NCBI RefSeq assembly: GCF_000716335.1
Contig: NZ_KL591013.1
Location: forward strand, 264,238 to 328,237
Reading direction: 5' to 3'
Origin: Streptomyces sp. NRRL S-118
GTDB taxonomy: Bacteria > Actinomycetota > Actinomycetes > Streptomycetales > Streptomycetaceae
DNA: 64,000 nt
Part shown: one piece after another, positions 16,341 to 25,202 of the stretch
How positions within the stretch are numbered: position 1 is the first letter of the stretch
Layout: each line of letters opens with the position of its first letter
Made by a program: the position numbers and the translations under genes
The notes under the pieces: model-generated
The model's database searches: none
Told to the model about the DNA's origin: nothing
The model's input: only the letters and a program-made list of their open reading frames with translations

Positions 16341-16910
16341 TCAGGCGGCCGTACGGCCACCGGCGACGAGGCGCGGCAGCATACGGAAGCCGATACCGCC
16401 GGCGATCATCGTCGCGGCGCCGACCAGCAGGAACGTGGTCTCGGCGGCGCCGGTCGCGGCCAGCTCCTCCTTGGCCTGGCCCTGCTCGACCGGCTTGGAG
16501 CCGGCGGAGTCGGTGTCGGTGTTGTCGACGCAGTCGGCGCCGTCGAGGTCGACGGTGCAGGCGCCGGCGTCACCGGTGGTGGAGCCACCGGTCGCGGCCG
16601 CGCCGCCCTGGTCGCCGGAGCCACCGTTGTCGCCGGAACCGCCCTGGTCGCCCGTACCGCCCTGGTCACCGGTACCGCCCTGGTCGCCCGTGCCCTCGGT
16701 GGTGCCGACGACCGTGTTGCCCTCGGTGGCGCCCTCGACCGCGTTCACCTCGACACCGGCGTCGTTGACGTCGGCGCTCACGCCGAGGCCCGCCACGTTC
16801 ACGTCCACGCCCACGGCGGAAGCGGCGCCCGCGGCGGTCAGGGACGCACCGGCTGCGATCACCGCACCGGCTGCGATCCGCGCCACGCGGACCCGCGTCT
16901 TCTTGGTCAT
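16341..16910 (-). CDS. LAXTG sortase-anchored surface protein with Gly-rich repeats
   Basis: A 189-residue secreted protein. The signal peptide (TRVRVARIAAGAVIAAGASLTAAGAASA) is followed by a short Val/Asn-rich region (VGVDVNVAGLGVSADV). Next is a block of tandem GTGDQG/GSGDQG hexapeptides, then a low-complexity stretch with two Cys (ACTVDLDGADC). It ends with the sorting signal LAATG, a hydrophobic helix (TTFLLVGAATMIAGGIGF) and a basic tail. LAXTG is the motif used by Streptomyces class E sortases, also found in the long chaplins. The protein should be covalently linked to peptidoglycan. The ATG follows a GGGGG ribosome site. Its biological role is unknown. Confidence 0.88.
   Translation of the reverse strand: MTKKTRVRVARIAAGAVIAAGASLTAAGAASAVGVDVNVAGLGVSADVNDAGVEVNAVEGATEGNTVVGTTEGTGDQGGTGDQGGTGDQGGSGDNGGSGDQGGAAATGGSTTGDAGACTVDLDGADCVDNTDTDSAGSKPVEQGQAKEELAATGAAETTFLLVGAATMIAGGIGFRMLPRLVAGGRTAA
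16606..16695. repeat. Five 18-bp tandem repeats in the LAXTG gene
   Basis: Units begin at 16606, 16624, 16642, 16660 and 16678, with consensus ccctggtcgcccgtaccg. They encode the GTGDQG-type hexapeptides. Most differences are single bases, so copy number may vary between strains. Confidence 0.85.
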
Positions 16911-17090
16911 CTGCCTGCTACCCCCAGTAGCTGATTCGTCAGTGGAGCAGCGCTCGGGGCAACGGACACTGGGGGTCGCGCTTCTGGTTGCCCCCGATCG
17001 CACGCGCCCCAGTCATGCGCATGCCGCGCGTCAGCTTTCCCAGTTTTCGGACAAGCGTCAAGGTCGTTGCGCGTGCTATGCCCGAAATGA

Positions 17091-17125
17091 TCACAGTTGC
17101 CGCGCGTGCAACGATGCAACTGTGA
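17091..17125. promoter_or_regulatory. Perfect 10-bp inverted repeat with 15-bp spacer
   Basis: TCACAGTTGC (17091-17100) is mirrored by GCAACTGTGA (17116-17125). Inside it a smaller dyad GTTGC-N7-GCAAC is nested, and GCAAC is also directly repeated. It lies 181-215 bp upstream of the LAXTG gene start, beyond the prfB terminator, so an operator for the surface-protein gene is the simplest reading. Confidence 0.45.
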
Positions 17126-17231
17126 CGTAGACCCCGAACAACCGCGCGCCAACAGGCCGTTCACTTGTCGACAAAGCGCTGAAGCGGCCTACTCGCCGCT
17201 TGCGGCCGCGAATTGACGGACCCTATGCAAG

Positions 17232-17264
17232 CGGCGCCGGAACCCCTGCGGGATTCCGGCGCCG
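17232..17264 (-). terminator. prfB terminator hairpin
   Basis: An 11-bp perfect stem (CGGCGCCGGAA/TTCCGGCGCCG), with a further CCC/GGG pairing possible in the loop, 25 nt past the prfB stop. Confidence 0.75.
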
Positions 17265-17288
17265 AACGGCCCGTCGTACTGCGGGACG

Positions 17289-18401
17289 TTACTTCGTCTG
17301 CTCCTGCTGCTTGCGCCAGCGGATACCGGCCTCCAGGAAGCCGTCGATCTCGCCGTCCAGCACGGCCTGCGGGTTGCCGACCTCGAACTCCGTGCGCAGG
17401 TCCTTGACCATCTGGTACGGGTGCAGCACGTAGGACCGCATCTGGTTGCCCCACGAGTTGCCGCCGTCGCCCTTGAGGGCGTCCATCCTGGCCTGCTCCT
17501 CCTGGCGGCGGCGCTCCAGCAGCTTCGCCTGGAGGACGTTCATGGCGCTGGCCTTGTTCTGGATCTGCGAGCGCTCGTTCTGGCAGGAGACCACGATGCC
17601 GGTCGGGATGTGCGTGATGCGCACGGCCGAGTCGGTGGTGTTGACGCCCTGGCCGCCGGGGCCGGAGGCGCGGTAGACATCCACGCGGAGCTCGGACTCG
17701 TCGATGTCGACGTGGTCGGACTGCTCGACGACCGGGAGCACCTCGACACCCGCGAAGGACGTCTGACGCCGGCCCTGGTTGTCGAACGGGGAAATGCGGA
17801 CCAGGCGGTGCGTGCCCTGCTCCACGGAGAGCGTGCCGTAGGCGTACGGCGCCTTGACGACGAAGGTGGTCGACTTGATGCCGGCCTCCTCCGCGTACGA
17901 CGTCTCGTAGACCTCCGTGCCGTACCCGTGGCGCTCGGCCCAGCGCAGGTACATGCGCTGCAGCTGCTCGGCGAAGTCGGCGGCGTCGACGCCCCCCGCC
18001 TCGGCGCGGATGTTGACCAGCGCCTCGCGCTCGTCGTACTCGCCGGACAGGAGGGTGCGCACCTCCATCTCGTCCAGCGCCTTGCGGACGGACTCCAGCT
18101 CCGTCTCGGCCTCGGCGCGCGCGTCGGCGTCGCCCTCGGCCTCCGCGAGCTCGAAGAGGACCTCGAGGTCGTCGATGCGACCACGCAGTGCCTCGGCCTT
18201 GCGCACCTCGGCCTGGAGGTGCGAAAGCTTGCTCGTGATCTTCTGCGCCGCCTCCGGGTCGTCCCACAGGGACGGGGCCGCGGCCTGCTCCTCGAGCACG
18301 GCGATGTCTGCCCTCATCCTGTCGAGGTCCAGGACGGCCTCGATCGACCCCATGGTCGAGGAGAGGGACTTCAGCTCTTCGGATACATCGACGACTGCCA
18401 C
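17289..18401 (-). CDS. prfB: Peptide chain release factor 2
   Basis: A 370-residue class I release factor. It carries the RF2 stop-codon-reading tripeptide SPF (in [14 protein letters not shown]) and the peptidyl-tRNA hydrolysis motif GGQ (in [16 protein letters not shown]). SPF, rather than the PxT of RF1, means it reads UGA and UAA. The frame is continuous from GTG to TAA: the in-frame UGA that autoregulates E. coli prfB by +1 frameshifting is absent, so that control does not operate here. It stands alone with its own terminator; the kinase gene pkaB ends 49 bp upstream. Confidence 0.96.
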   Translation of the reverse strand: MAVVDVSEELKSLSSTMGSIEAVLDLDRMRADIAVLEEQAAAPSLWDDPEAAQKITSKLSHLQAEVRKAEALRGRIDDLEVLFELAEAEGDADARAEAETELESVRKALDEMEVRTLLSGEYDEREALVNIRAEAGGVDAADFAEQLQRMYLRWAERHGYGTEVYETSYAEEAGIKSTTFVVKAPYAYGTLSVEQGTHRLVRISPFDNQGRRQTSFAGVEVLPVVEQSDHVDIDESELRVDVYRASGPGGQGVNTTDSAVRITHIPTGIVVSCQNERSQIQNKASAMNVLQAKLLERRRQEEQARMDALKGDGGNSWGNQMRSYVLHPYQMVKDLRTEFEVGNPQAVLDGEIDGFLEAGIRWRKQQEQTK

Positions 18402-18450
18402 GACACCAGCGTAACGGCTGCGTGCGACAGCCCGGCCCTCCCGGCGGCCG

Positions 18451-19686
18451 CTAAGGCCGGGAAGGGGCCGACTGGCGGGAGTCGCGGGGAGGCGCCGTTT
18501 CGTCGTCGCCGCTGGTCATCACGTACCCGCCCACCCCGGCGGCGGCCACCAGCGCGGCGGCGGCGATACCGAGCGTGATGCGGCGCTTGCGCACGGCCTC
18601 GGAGCGGTGGCGCGCGGAGCCCGGGCGCCGGCCGCCGGCCGGGCGGGGGGCGCGGGCGGTGCCCAGGGGGCCTCCCGAGAGCTCGTCCGGTGCCGGGACC
18701 CGCATCGAGGTGTGGGTGTCGCGGTTGGAGTCGGGGGACGAGCCCGGCACCAGGGGCACGGCGGCCCGGCGCGGCGCATCGGTGAGGGTCGGGTAGGGGT
18801 CGTCCTCGTACGGCTCCGCGGAGGGCTCGGCATCCGGCTCGTCGACGTCCAGCGGGGGCATGCCGGCGACGAGCGGCAGCAGGTCGTGCAGGCGGGCGGC
18901 GAGCTCGGAGGCGCGCAGGCGGGAGGCGGGGGCCTTGGCCAGGCACTGGACGATCAGCTGCCACAGCTCGTCCGGGATGCCGGGGAGCGGGACCACCGTC
19001 TCGGTGACGTGGCGGCGCAGGACGGCCCCGGGGTGGCCGCCGCCGAACGGCGTGAACCCGGCGAGCAGCTCGTAGAGGACGGTCGCGAGGGCGTAGATGT
19101 CGACGGCCGCGCGGGGCGGCAGTCCCTCGACGATCTCGGGGGCCACGTAGTCCGGCGTGCCGATGACGCGCGTCGTCCTGGTGCGTTTGGGGGTGTCGAT
19201 CAGCTTGGCGACGCCGAAGTCGGTCAGCAGGGCGGGGTGGGCGCCGCCGGGGCCCAGCGGGCCCTCCATGTCGAGCAGGATGTTCTCGGGCTTGACGTCG
19301 CGGTGCACGATCCCGGCGGCGTGCGCGGCGGCCAGGCCCTCGGCGACATCGGCGGCGATCGAGACGGCCGCCTCCGGGGCGAGGCGGCGCTCGCGGTCCA
19401 GACGGGTGCGCAGGTCGGTGCCGCGCACCAGGTCCATGACGAGCGCGAGGTCGTTGCCGTCGACGACCAGGTCGTGGACGCCGACCACGCGCGCGTGGTC
19501 CAGCCCGAGCAGGGCGGTGCGCTCCTGGACGAAGCGGCCGACGAGTTCCTGGTCGGAGGCCAGGTCCTCGCGCAGCAGCTTGATCGCTACGGGGCCCTCC
19601 GGGCCCTCACCGAGCCACACCGTGCCGGCGCTGCCCCGCCCCAGGATCTGGTGGGCCGTGTACCGGCTGCCGATTTTCCGTGCCAA
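18451..19686 (-). CDS. pkaB: Ser/Thr protein kinase PkaB-like, C-terminal membrane anchor
   Basis: A 411-residue protein. The kinase domain fills about residues 1-265: glycine loop [12 protein letters not shown], lysine in VAIKLL, catalytic loop [12 protein letters not shown] and DFG in [11 protein letters not shown] basic Pro/Arg-rich juxtamembrane stretch precedes a single helix ([20 protein letters not shown]) and a short polar tail. All catalytic residues are intact. The TTG at 19684-19686 is chosen: GGGAG lies 5 nt before it and the protein then starts LARKIGSRY, as expected for this family; no ATG or GTG fits. Order next to prfB and pkaA matches S. coelicolor pkaB. It sits 107 bp downstream of pkaA on the same strand. 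Confidence 0.9.
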   Translation of the reverse strand: MARKIGSRYTAHQILGRGSAGTVWLGEGPEGPVAIKLLREDLASDQELVGRFVQERTALLGLDHARVVGVHDLVVDGNDLALVMDLVRGTDLRTRLDRERRLAPEAAVSIAADVAEGLAAAHAAGIVHRDVKPENILLDMEGPLGPGGAHPALLTDFGVAKLIDTPKRTRTTRVIGTPDYVAPEIVEGLPPRAAVDIYALATVLYELLAGFTPFGGGHPGAVLRRHVTETVVPLPGIPDELWQLIVQCLAKAPASRLRASELAARLHDLLPLVAGMPPLDVDEPDAEPSAEPYEDDPYPTLTDAPRRAAVPLVPGSSPDSNRDTHTSMRVPAPDELSGGPLGTARAPRPAGGRRPGSARHRSEAVRKRRITLGIAAAALVAAAGVGGYVMTSGDDETAPPRDSRQSAPSRP

Positions 19687-19793
19687 GACTGCTCCCTCAG
19701 CGGCTGGCGTTCCCGACCAAGTTACGCGGACGCGGGCGCCGGTACTCACTTCCGAGGGGAAATCACCCCTCGGAAGTCGACAAATCGGCAGAG

Positions 19794-21464
19794 TTACTGC
19801 CCGGTGCCGGAAGGCGGCGTGGGCGTGCCGCTGTCTCCGCCGAGCTGGGAGATCCAGTCGGTGACCGTGGACACGGCGTCCCCGATGGCCTGCCAGTAGC
19901 TCTTGCCCTGGGCGATCCAGTCCTGCAGCGGGGTCAGCTCCCAGATCAGCCAGCCCGCCACGAAGAGCAGCACGAGCGTGAACAGGCACCCCTTGAGGCA
20001 GCCCAGACCGGGGATGCGCATCGGGTTGGCGCTGCGCTGGCGGGGCTGGCGCGGCTCCCGCGGCGGGCGCGGGGCCTGCTGCGGGGGCTGCTGGGGCTGC
20101 GGGTGACGCGGCTGGTGGTGCTGCGGGGGCTGGGGTGCGTACTGCTGCGGCGGGGGCGGCGGCGCGTACTGCGCAGGGCGCTGCGGCGGCCGCTGCTGGG
20201 GCTGGTGCTGCGGCTGAGGCGCGTACTGCTGCTGCGGGGGCTGCGGAGGCTGCGGGCGTCGCTGGGGGCGGCGGCGCAGCGGGTCCTGGCTCGGGTCGAG
20301 GTACTGGACCTGCGTCTGCTCGTTGCGGTCCCGGGCCGCGCGCAGCTGGGTCTGCCAGGGGTGCGGCTCCTCCGGCCGCGGCGGGCCGTCGGGGCCCGGC
20401 GGGACCGGCGGCATGACGGTGGTGGGGTCGGCGCCGCCCGCGCCGCTGGTGGGCATCACGCTGGTGGCGGCGTTGGGGTCGTACTGGCCGGCGTTGCTCG
20501 GCAGCACCTGGGTGGGGTCGGCGGCGCCCGGGGTCTCCGGGACGGGGGCCGGCGCCGGGTCGGGCGCGAGCAGCGCGCCGACGCCCTCCGCGGCCTCGAT
20601 CTGCGCGGGCGTGGCGTGCACGCCGATACCGGCGGCGACGACGCGCAGACCGCGGGCGAGGTTCTCGGCGCTCGGGCGCCGGTCCGGGTCCTTGCTCAGG
20701 CAGCGCTCTATGACCGTCCACAGCGGTCCGGGGACCGTGGAGGGCCGGCGCGGCTCCTCGCTGAGGTGGCGGTGCAGGACCTCCAGGGCGGTGCCGCCGG
20801 CGAACGGCGGGCGGCCGGTGACGAGCTCGTACAGCAGGATGCCGGCGCCGTAGATGTCCACGGCGGAGGTCTGCGGGCGGCCCTCGGCGGACTCGGGCGC
20901 GACGTACGCGGGCGTGCCGACGAATTCGTGCGTACGGGTCAGGCCAGGGCTGTCGGCGAGGCGCGCGATGCCGAAGTCCGTGAGCATCGGGTGCATCCGG
21001 CCGTCCTGCTCGGCGACCAGCACGTTGGCCGGCTTGAGGTCGCGGTGCACGATGCCGTCGGCATGGCTGGCGGCGAGCGCGTCGGCGATCTGCGCCGTGA
21101 GCAGCGCCGCGGCGACCGGGGTGAGCGGGCCGTTCTCGCGGATGTAGCGGTGCAGGTCCGGGCCCTCGACCAGGTCCATCACGAGGGCGAGCAGATCGCC
21201 CTCGACGACGAGGTCGCGGGTGCGGACGATGTTGGGGTGGGTGAGGCGGAGGAGGACGGAGCGCTCCCGCAGGAAGCGCATCACCACGTCCGCGTCGTTC
21301 GCGAGCTCCTCCTTGAGGACCTTGATCGCGACGGTCTCGCCGGGCTGGCCCGGCACGGCGGCCTCGGCGCCCGCCGTCTCCCGCTGGCGGGCTCGCCAGA
21401 CGGTGCCCGTGGCGCCGCGCCCGAGCGGCTCCTCGAGCAGGTACTTGCTGCCTACCGGCCGCAC
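19794..21464 (-). CDS. pkaA: Ser/Thr protein kinase PkaA-like with Pro/Gln-rich linker and membrane helix
   Basis: A 556-residue protein. The kinase domain lies at about 1-280: LGRGATGTVWRA, VAIKVLKEEL, IVHRDLKPANVL and LTDFGIARL are intact, with an activation loop of several Ser/Thr (LADSPGLTRTHEFVGTPAY). Then comes a ~190-residue low-complexity region rich in Pro and Gln (repeated QQYAPQP, PPQRPAQ), a membrane helix (GCLFTLVLLFVAGWLIWEL) and an extracellular tail of ~50 residues. The GTG at 21462-21464 is chosen: GGGAG lies 8 nt before it and the protein begins RPVGSKYLLEEPLG. The S. coelicolor PkaA is a kinase of similar length with a Pro/Gln-rich region, so the name is well supported by order and architecture. 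Confidence 0.9.
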   Translation of the reverse strand: MRPVGSKYLLEEPLGRGATGTVWRARQRETAGAEAAVPGQPGETVAIKVLKEELANDADVVMRFLRERSVLLRLTHPNIVRTRDLVVEGDLLALVMDLVEGPDLHRYIRENGPLTPVAAALLTAQIADALAASHADGIVHRDLKPANVLVAEQDGRMHPMLTDFGIARLADSPGLTRTHEFVGTPAYVAPESAEGRPQTSAVDIYGAGILLYELVTGRPPFAGGTALEVLHRHLSEEPRRPSTVPGPLWTVIERCLSKDPDRRPSAENLARGLRVVAAGIGVHATPAQIEAAEGVGALLAPDPAPAPVPETPGAADPTQVLPSNAGQYDPNAATSVMPTSGAGGADPTTVMPPVPPGPDGPPRPEEPHPWQTQLRAARDRNEQTQVQYLDPSQDPLRRRPQRRPQPPQPPQQQYAPQPQHQPQQRPPQRPAQYAPPPPPQQYAPQPPQHHQPRHPQPQQPPQQAPRPPREPRQPRQRSANPMRIPGLGCLKGCLFTLVLLFVAGWLIWELTPLQDWIAQGKSYWQAIGDAVSTVTDWISQLGGDSGTPTPPSGTGQ

Positions 21465-21839
21465 GTCATGCGCTCCCTGCGATCGTGGTCCTTGCCTGGC
21501 CCGTGCCTCCCTCTCGGGCCCGCCCGGGTGTCCGACCCACTGTAGTGCCGCGGGGCGGCACACCGGTCGGTCATCTTCCGGTCTCGTACGGTGCCGAAGA
21601 CGCACACTTCGCGTCCATGGTTGCCATACATGATCCCAAGGTGGGCGCAAGCTGGCATTTTCCCGATCGACGGTGAGCATTCAAGATCATTTGATGCCGG
21701 TTCCCGGGCGTGTTGTCCGTCGCAGGTGCGAGGATGCACCCAGCACTGAACCGGACGACGCGTCCGCAGTGGAGGGGGATCGCCGGGCCGTTCCCCATTC
21801 CTTGCCGGGCGCGCCGCGCAGAAGGGACCGCTGACGGCG
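21465..21839. other. 375-bp divergent promoter region, pkaA / FHA-ATPase gene
   Basis: A non-coding stretch between two divergent genes. Its middle (about 21600-21700) is AT-richer than its surroundings (for example GCATTTTCCC and AAGATCATTTGATG), as expected of promoters. No clear dyad, RNA or reading frame was found. Confidence 0.5.
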
Positions 21840-24800
21840 ATGCAGATCCGGCTGACCGTCCTCGCGGCGCCGCTCGGCGGCCAGACCGCGGGACGCGCCT
21901 GCGACGTGCTGGTCACCGCCCCGGCGGGGACCGCACTGGCCGCCGTGGCCTCCGGGCTGGCCGCCGCGGTCGCCGGCCCCGACGTCTCCGGATCGGTCGT
22001 GCTGTACGCGGGCGGGGAGCGGCTGGACGCGCAGCGCCGGGTGCTGGGCGAGCCGCCCCTGGTGGACGGCGCGGTGCTCTCGCTCCAGGCCCCCGCCGAG
22101 GACCACGCCCCCGCGGACGGCGCCGCGGTGCGGCTCCACGTGGTCGCCGGACCGGACGCGGGCGGCGTCCACCTGCTGCACGGCGGCCAGATCCGCATCG
22201 GCCGCTCCGCCGACGCGGACGTCCCGCTGGACGACCCGGACGTCTCGCGCCTCCACTGCGCGGTGACGGTCGCCGAGGACGGCCGTGTCACGGTCGCGGA
22301 CCTCGGCTCCACGAACGGCACCTCCCTCGACGGCACGGCCGTCGGCTCCCGTCCGGTCCCGCTGCGGCCCGGCGCGCTGCTGCGGCTCGGCGAGTCCACC
22401 CTGCGGCTGAGCCAGGGCGCCCCGGACACCACGCCCCTGCCGGCCGCGCCCGACGGCGAGGGGCACCTCCGCGTCCCCTCGCGCACCGCCCCGGCCGCCG
22501 GCGCCTCCCCCGGTCCCGCCGCCACGCCGGACGGCCTTCCGTACGCCGCACCCGCCGCACCCGCGCCGAGCGGTCCTCCCGCCGCGATCGCCGGCCCCAC
22601 CCGCAGCGCCGACGCCCACCGGGACACCGCGGAGCGCGGGCCCCGGATCCCGGCCGCCCGCGCCGGGCAGGCACCCGCCGGGACGGCCGGCCCGGCGGGC
22701 GGGGGCGACGCCTCCACCCACGGGCAGGGCGCCGCCCGGTTCCCGCACGCCCCCGCCGGCCCCGGGCAGGCCCACGGGGAGGCGCCGGCCGGCCCGGACG
22801 GCTTTCCGGGGGACGGGCGCGAGGCGGAAGCGGTCCCCGCCGGCAGGGGTGCCCGCAGACGGGGCATAGGCGCCTGGGCGCGGCGGCTCGCGGGCGGCCG
22901 CGGTGACGACGCCGCGGGCGCCGCGGCACCCGGGCCGCCCGGGACGCGGGGCTCCCGCGGCAGCGGGGGCGAGACGTGGCCCGATCCCTCCGCCGTGCTG
23001 CTCACGGCGCTCGGCCCCGGGCCGAGGCTCTGGGAGCGCGGCCCCGGCCACCCCGAGGAACTCGTCGTGCGGCTCGGCACGACCGACCGGGCCGACCTGC
23101 CGTCCGTACCCGTCACGGTCGGGCTGCGCGAGGCGGGGTCCCTCGCCCTGGCCGGGCCCCGGGCGCGGCTCATGGGCCTGGCCCGCTCCGTCGTGGCGCA
23201 GCTCGCCGCGCTGCACGCGCCCACCGACCTGGAGATCGTGCTGATCGGCAGCGCAGCCCGCAAGCGGGACTGGGCCTGGCTCGGCTGGCTGCCGCACCTG
23301 CGGCCTGCCCACGGGCAGGACTGCCGGCTGCTGCTGGCGTACGACCGGGACCAGGCGGCCGCCCGCGCCGCCGAGCTGACGCGGCGCCTCGACGACGGGC
23401 CGCTCGGCCCCGGCTGGGCGAGCGCCGAGCGGAAGGCGGTCGCGGAGGCGGCCGAGCGGTACGACGGGCCGCGCACGGTCGTGATCGTCGACGGCGACCC
23501 CGGCTCCGCGGCGCTGCGCGAGACGTCCGCCCGGCTCGCCGGGGCCGGCGCGGCGGCCGGCATCCACCTCGTCTGCCTCGCCGAGACCCCGGCGGCCTCC
23601 CCGCTCTCGCCGGTCGGCGCGACCTACGAAGCGGCGTGCGCCGCGTCCCTGGCCTTCCGCGAGTGCGGGGCGGTCGCCCTGCTCTCCGGTGATGTGGCGA
23701 CCGCGCTGCGGCTGATGCGGACGGCGGGCGGGCAGCCCGCCGGGCACGGAACCGTCGGCACGGTCGACGCCGTCTCGCCCGCCTGGGCGGAGCGCTTCGC
23801 GCGGGCGCTGGCGCCGCTGCGCACCGAGGGCATCGCGCCGCGGGGCCGGGCGGCCGCCATGGCGCTGCCCCCGTCGGCACGCCTCCTCGACGAGCTGGGC
23901 CTGGCCCGGGCCACGCCCGCGTCCCTGCTGGCCCGCTGGGCGTCGGCGCCCGACGGTACGGCCGTGCTGGGCACGGGCCCGCGCGGCCCGCTCGCCGTGG
24001 ACCTCACCACCGAGGGCCCGCACCTGCTGATCGAGGGCCCGGCGGGCAGCGGCCGTACGGAGCTGCTGCGCGCGGTCGCCGCCTCGCTGGCCGCCGCCTC
24101 CCGGCCCGACCGGCTGGCGCTGCTGCTGGTCGACGGCGCGGGCGGTGAGCGCGGCGAGGGGCTCGCGCCCTGCATGGAGCTGCCGCATGCCACGGAGCAC
24201 CTGATGGCCGCGGATCCCGTGCGGATGCGGGCGTTCGCCCAGGCGCTCGGGGCGGAGCTGAAGCGGCGGGCGGAGCTGCTGGGCCGCCAGGAGTTCACCG
24301 AGTGGCACACCCAGCGGGAAGTGGCGGACCGGCTGATCGGCCCGCGCCGCCCCACGGACGGCGAGCAGGCCGCCCGTGAGCCACGCGATCCCCGCCCGGC
24401 CGACCGCCGGCCCCCCGACCCCGGGGCCGACGACCACACCGCCGCCGACCTCGACGCCGCGGCGACGGGCGGCACCCTGCGCCTGCGTCCCGCCACCGCG
24501 CGCACCGGCGGCGCCCCGGCGGACGGGCCGCCCCCGCTGCCGCGCCTGGTCGTCCTGGTCGACGACTACGACGCGCTGGTGGCGCCCGCGCTCGGCAGCC
24601 CCGGCCGGCCGGCCGCCGGTTCGGTCGTCCGGGCGCTGGAGGCCGTGGCCCGCGACGGCCACCGGCTCGGCGTGCACCTGGTGGCGTCGTCCGCCCGCCC
24701 GGACCGCACGGCCGACACGGAGCTGGCACGGCGCGCCCGGCTGCGCGCCGTGCTGGACGCCCCGCCCGCCGCGCCCGGGCCCGACGAGCCGGCGCCGGGC

Positions 24801-25067
24801 CGCGGCCGGCTCGGACACCCGGACGGCCGGGTGACGCCGTTCCAGACGGGCCGGGTCACCGGCCGCATCCCGCGTACGGCGACCCAGCGGCCGACCGTCG
24901 TCCCGCTGGACTGGGAGCGGATGGGCGACCCGCCGACCCGCCGGCCCGTGCGCGAACTCGGCAACGGCCCGACCGACCTGGCGCTGCTCGCCAGCGCGCT
25001 GGACCGGGCGGCCCGCTCGCTCGATGCGGCCCCGATACCACCGCTGACGACTCCCAGCCATCGCTGA
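21840..25067 (+). CDS. FHA domain-containing FtsK/SpoIIIE-type ATPase
   Basis: A 1075-residue protein. A ubiquitin-like/EssC-type N-terminal region (1-90) is followed by an FHA phosphothreonine-binding domain (about 98-200: RIGRSADADVPL, VSRLHCAV, DLGSTNGTSLDG) and a long Pro/Ala/Gly-rich linker (200-380). Two FtsK/SpoIIIE-like ATPase modules follow. The better one has a P-loop GPAGSGRT at 733-740, where the usual Lys is Arg739, and a Walker B LVVLVDDYDAL near 903-912; the first module has no clear P-loop. FHA plus FtsK modules recall EssC/EccC of type VII secretion, but no ESX genes are nearby and no membrane helix is obvious. It is divergent from pkaA, so a kinase-responsive role is an attractive inference. 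Confidence 0.8.
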   Translation: MQIRLTVLAAPLGGQTAGRACDVLVTAPAGTALAAVASGLAAAVAGPDVSGSVVLYAGGERLDAQRRVLGEPPLVDGAVLSLQAPAEDHAPADGAAVRLHVVAGPDAGGVHLLHGGQIRIGRSADADVPLDDPDVSRLHCAVTVAEDGRVTVADLGSTNGTSLDGTAVGSRPVPLRPGALLRLGESTLRLSQGAPDTTPLPAAPDGEGHLRVPSRTAPAAGASPGPAATPDGLPYAAPAAPAPSGPPAAIAGPTRSADAHRDTAERGPRIPAARAGQAPAGTAGPAGGGDASTHGQGAARFPHAPAGPGQAHGEAPAGPDGFPGDGREAEAVPAGRGARRRGIGAWARRLAGGRGDDAAGAAAPGPPGTRGSRGSGGETWPDPSAVLLTALGPGPRLWERGPGHPEELVVRLGTTDRADLPSVPVTVGLREAGSLALAGPRARLMGLARSVVAQLAALHAPTDLEIVLIGSAARKRDWAWLGWLPHLRPAHGQDCRLLLAYDRDQAAARAAELTRRLDDGPLGPGWASAERKAVAEAAERYDGPRTVVIVDGDPGSAALRETSARLAGAGAAAGIHLVCLAETPAASPLSPVGATYEAACAASLAFRECGAVALLSGDVATALRLMRTAGGQPAGHGTVGTVDAVSPAWAERFARALAPLRTEGIAPRGRAAAMALPPSARLLDELGLARATPASLLARWASAPDGTAVLGTGPRGPLAVDLTTEGPHLLIEGPAGSGRTELLRAVAASLAAASRPDRLALLLVDGAGGERGEGLAPCMELPHATEHLMAADPVRMRAFAQALGAELKRRAELLGRQEFTEWHTQREVADRLIGPRRPTDGEQAAREPRDPRPADRRPPDPGADDHTAADLDAAATGGTLRLRPATARTGGAPADGPPPLPRLVVLVDDYDALVAPALGSPGRPAAGSVVRALEAVARDGHRLGVHLVASSARPDRTADTELARRARLRAVLDAPPAAPGPDEPAPGRGRLGHPDGRVTPFQTGRVTGRIPRTATQRPTVVPLDWERMGDPPTRRPVRELGNGPTDLALLASALDRAARSLDAAPIPPLTTPSHR

Positions 25068-25090
25068 CGTAACGTCACGAGCCCATCACG

Positions 25091-25118
25091 ATACCGCACT
25101 TGACACACAAGGCGGTAT
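25091..25118. promoter_or_regulatory. Operator-like dyad over a TTGACA promoter element
   Basis: ATACCGC (25091-25097) is mirrored by GCGGTAT (25112-25118). A perfect -35 hexamer TTGACA (25100-25105) lies inside the spacer, about 100 bp before the solute-binding-protein gene. No good -10 was found at the standard spacing, so promoter assignment is weaker than the dyad itself. Confidence 0.4.
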
Positions 25119-25202
25119 TGCGGCACCCGTGCGCCCGGCGTAGACCTGACCGGACGGGACGCGTACGCGCACGGGTAAGTGCACGCAGGAGACGGGGCAG
25201 TG

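Larger units (their letters stand above)
16911..17288. other. 378-bp non-coding region between the LAXTG gene and prfB
   Basis: It holds the leader and promoter of the minus-strand LAXTG gene, a perfect 10-bp dyad at 17091-17125, and the prfB terminator at 17232-17264. A leader dyad of GGGGGCAACC type lies near 16966-16995. No convincing reading frame is seen. Confidence 0.6.

Noticed and set aside
16911..17060. A riboswitch in the LAXTG gene leader
   Set aside because: I looked for features of c-di-AMP (ydaO) and c-di-GMP riboswitches known before wall genes; the conserved cores are not present.
18451..20721. A single 756-residue fused kinase reading frame
   Set aside because: The upstream half is a shifted frame across pkaA's Pro/Gln region; the TTG at 19686 with GGGAG marks the start of a normal PkaB-length kinase.
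21840..25067. Calling the FHA-FtsK protein a type VII secretion EccC
   Set aside because: No EccB, EccD, EccE, mycosin or WXG100 genes are in the window, and no membrane helices are obvious in the protein.
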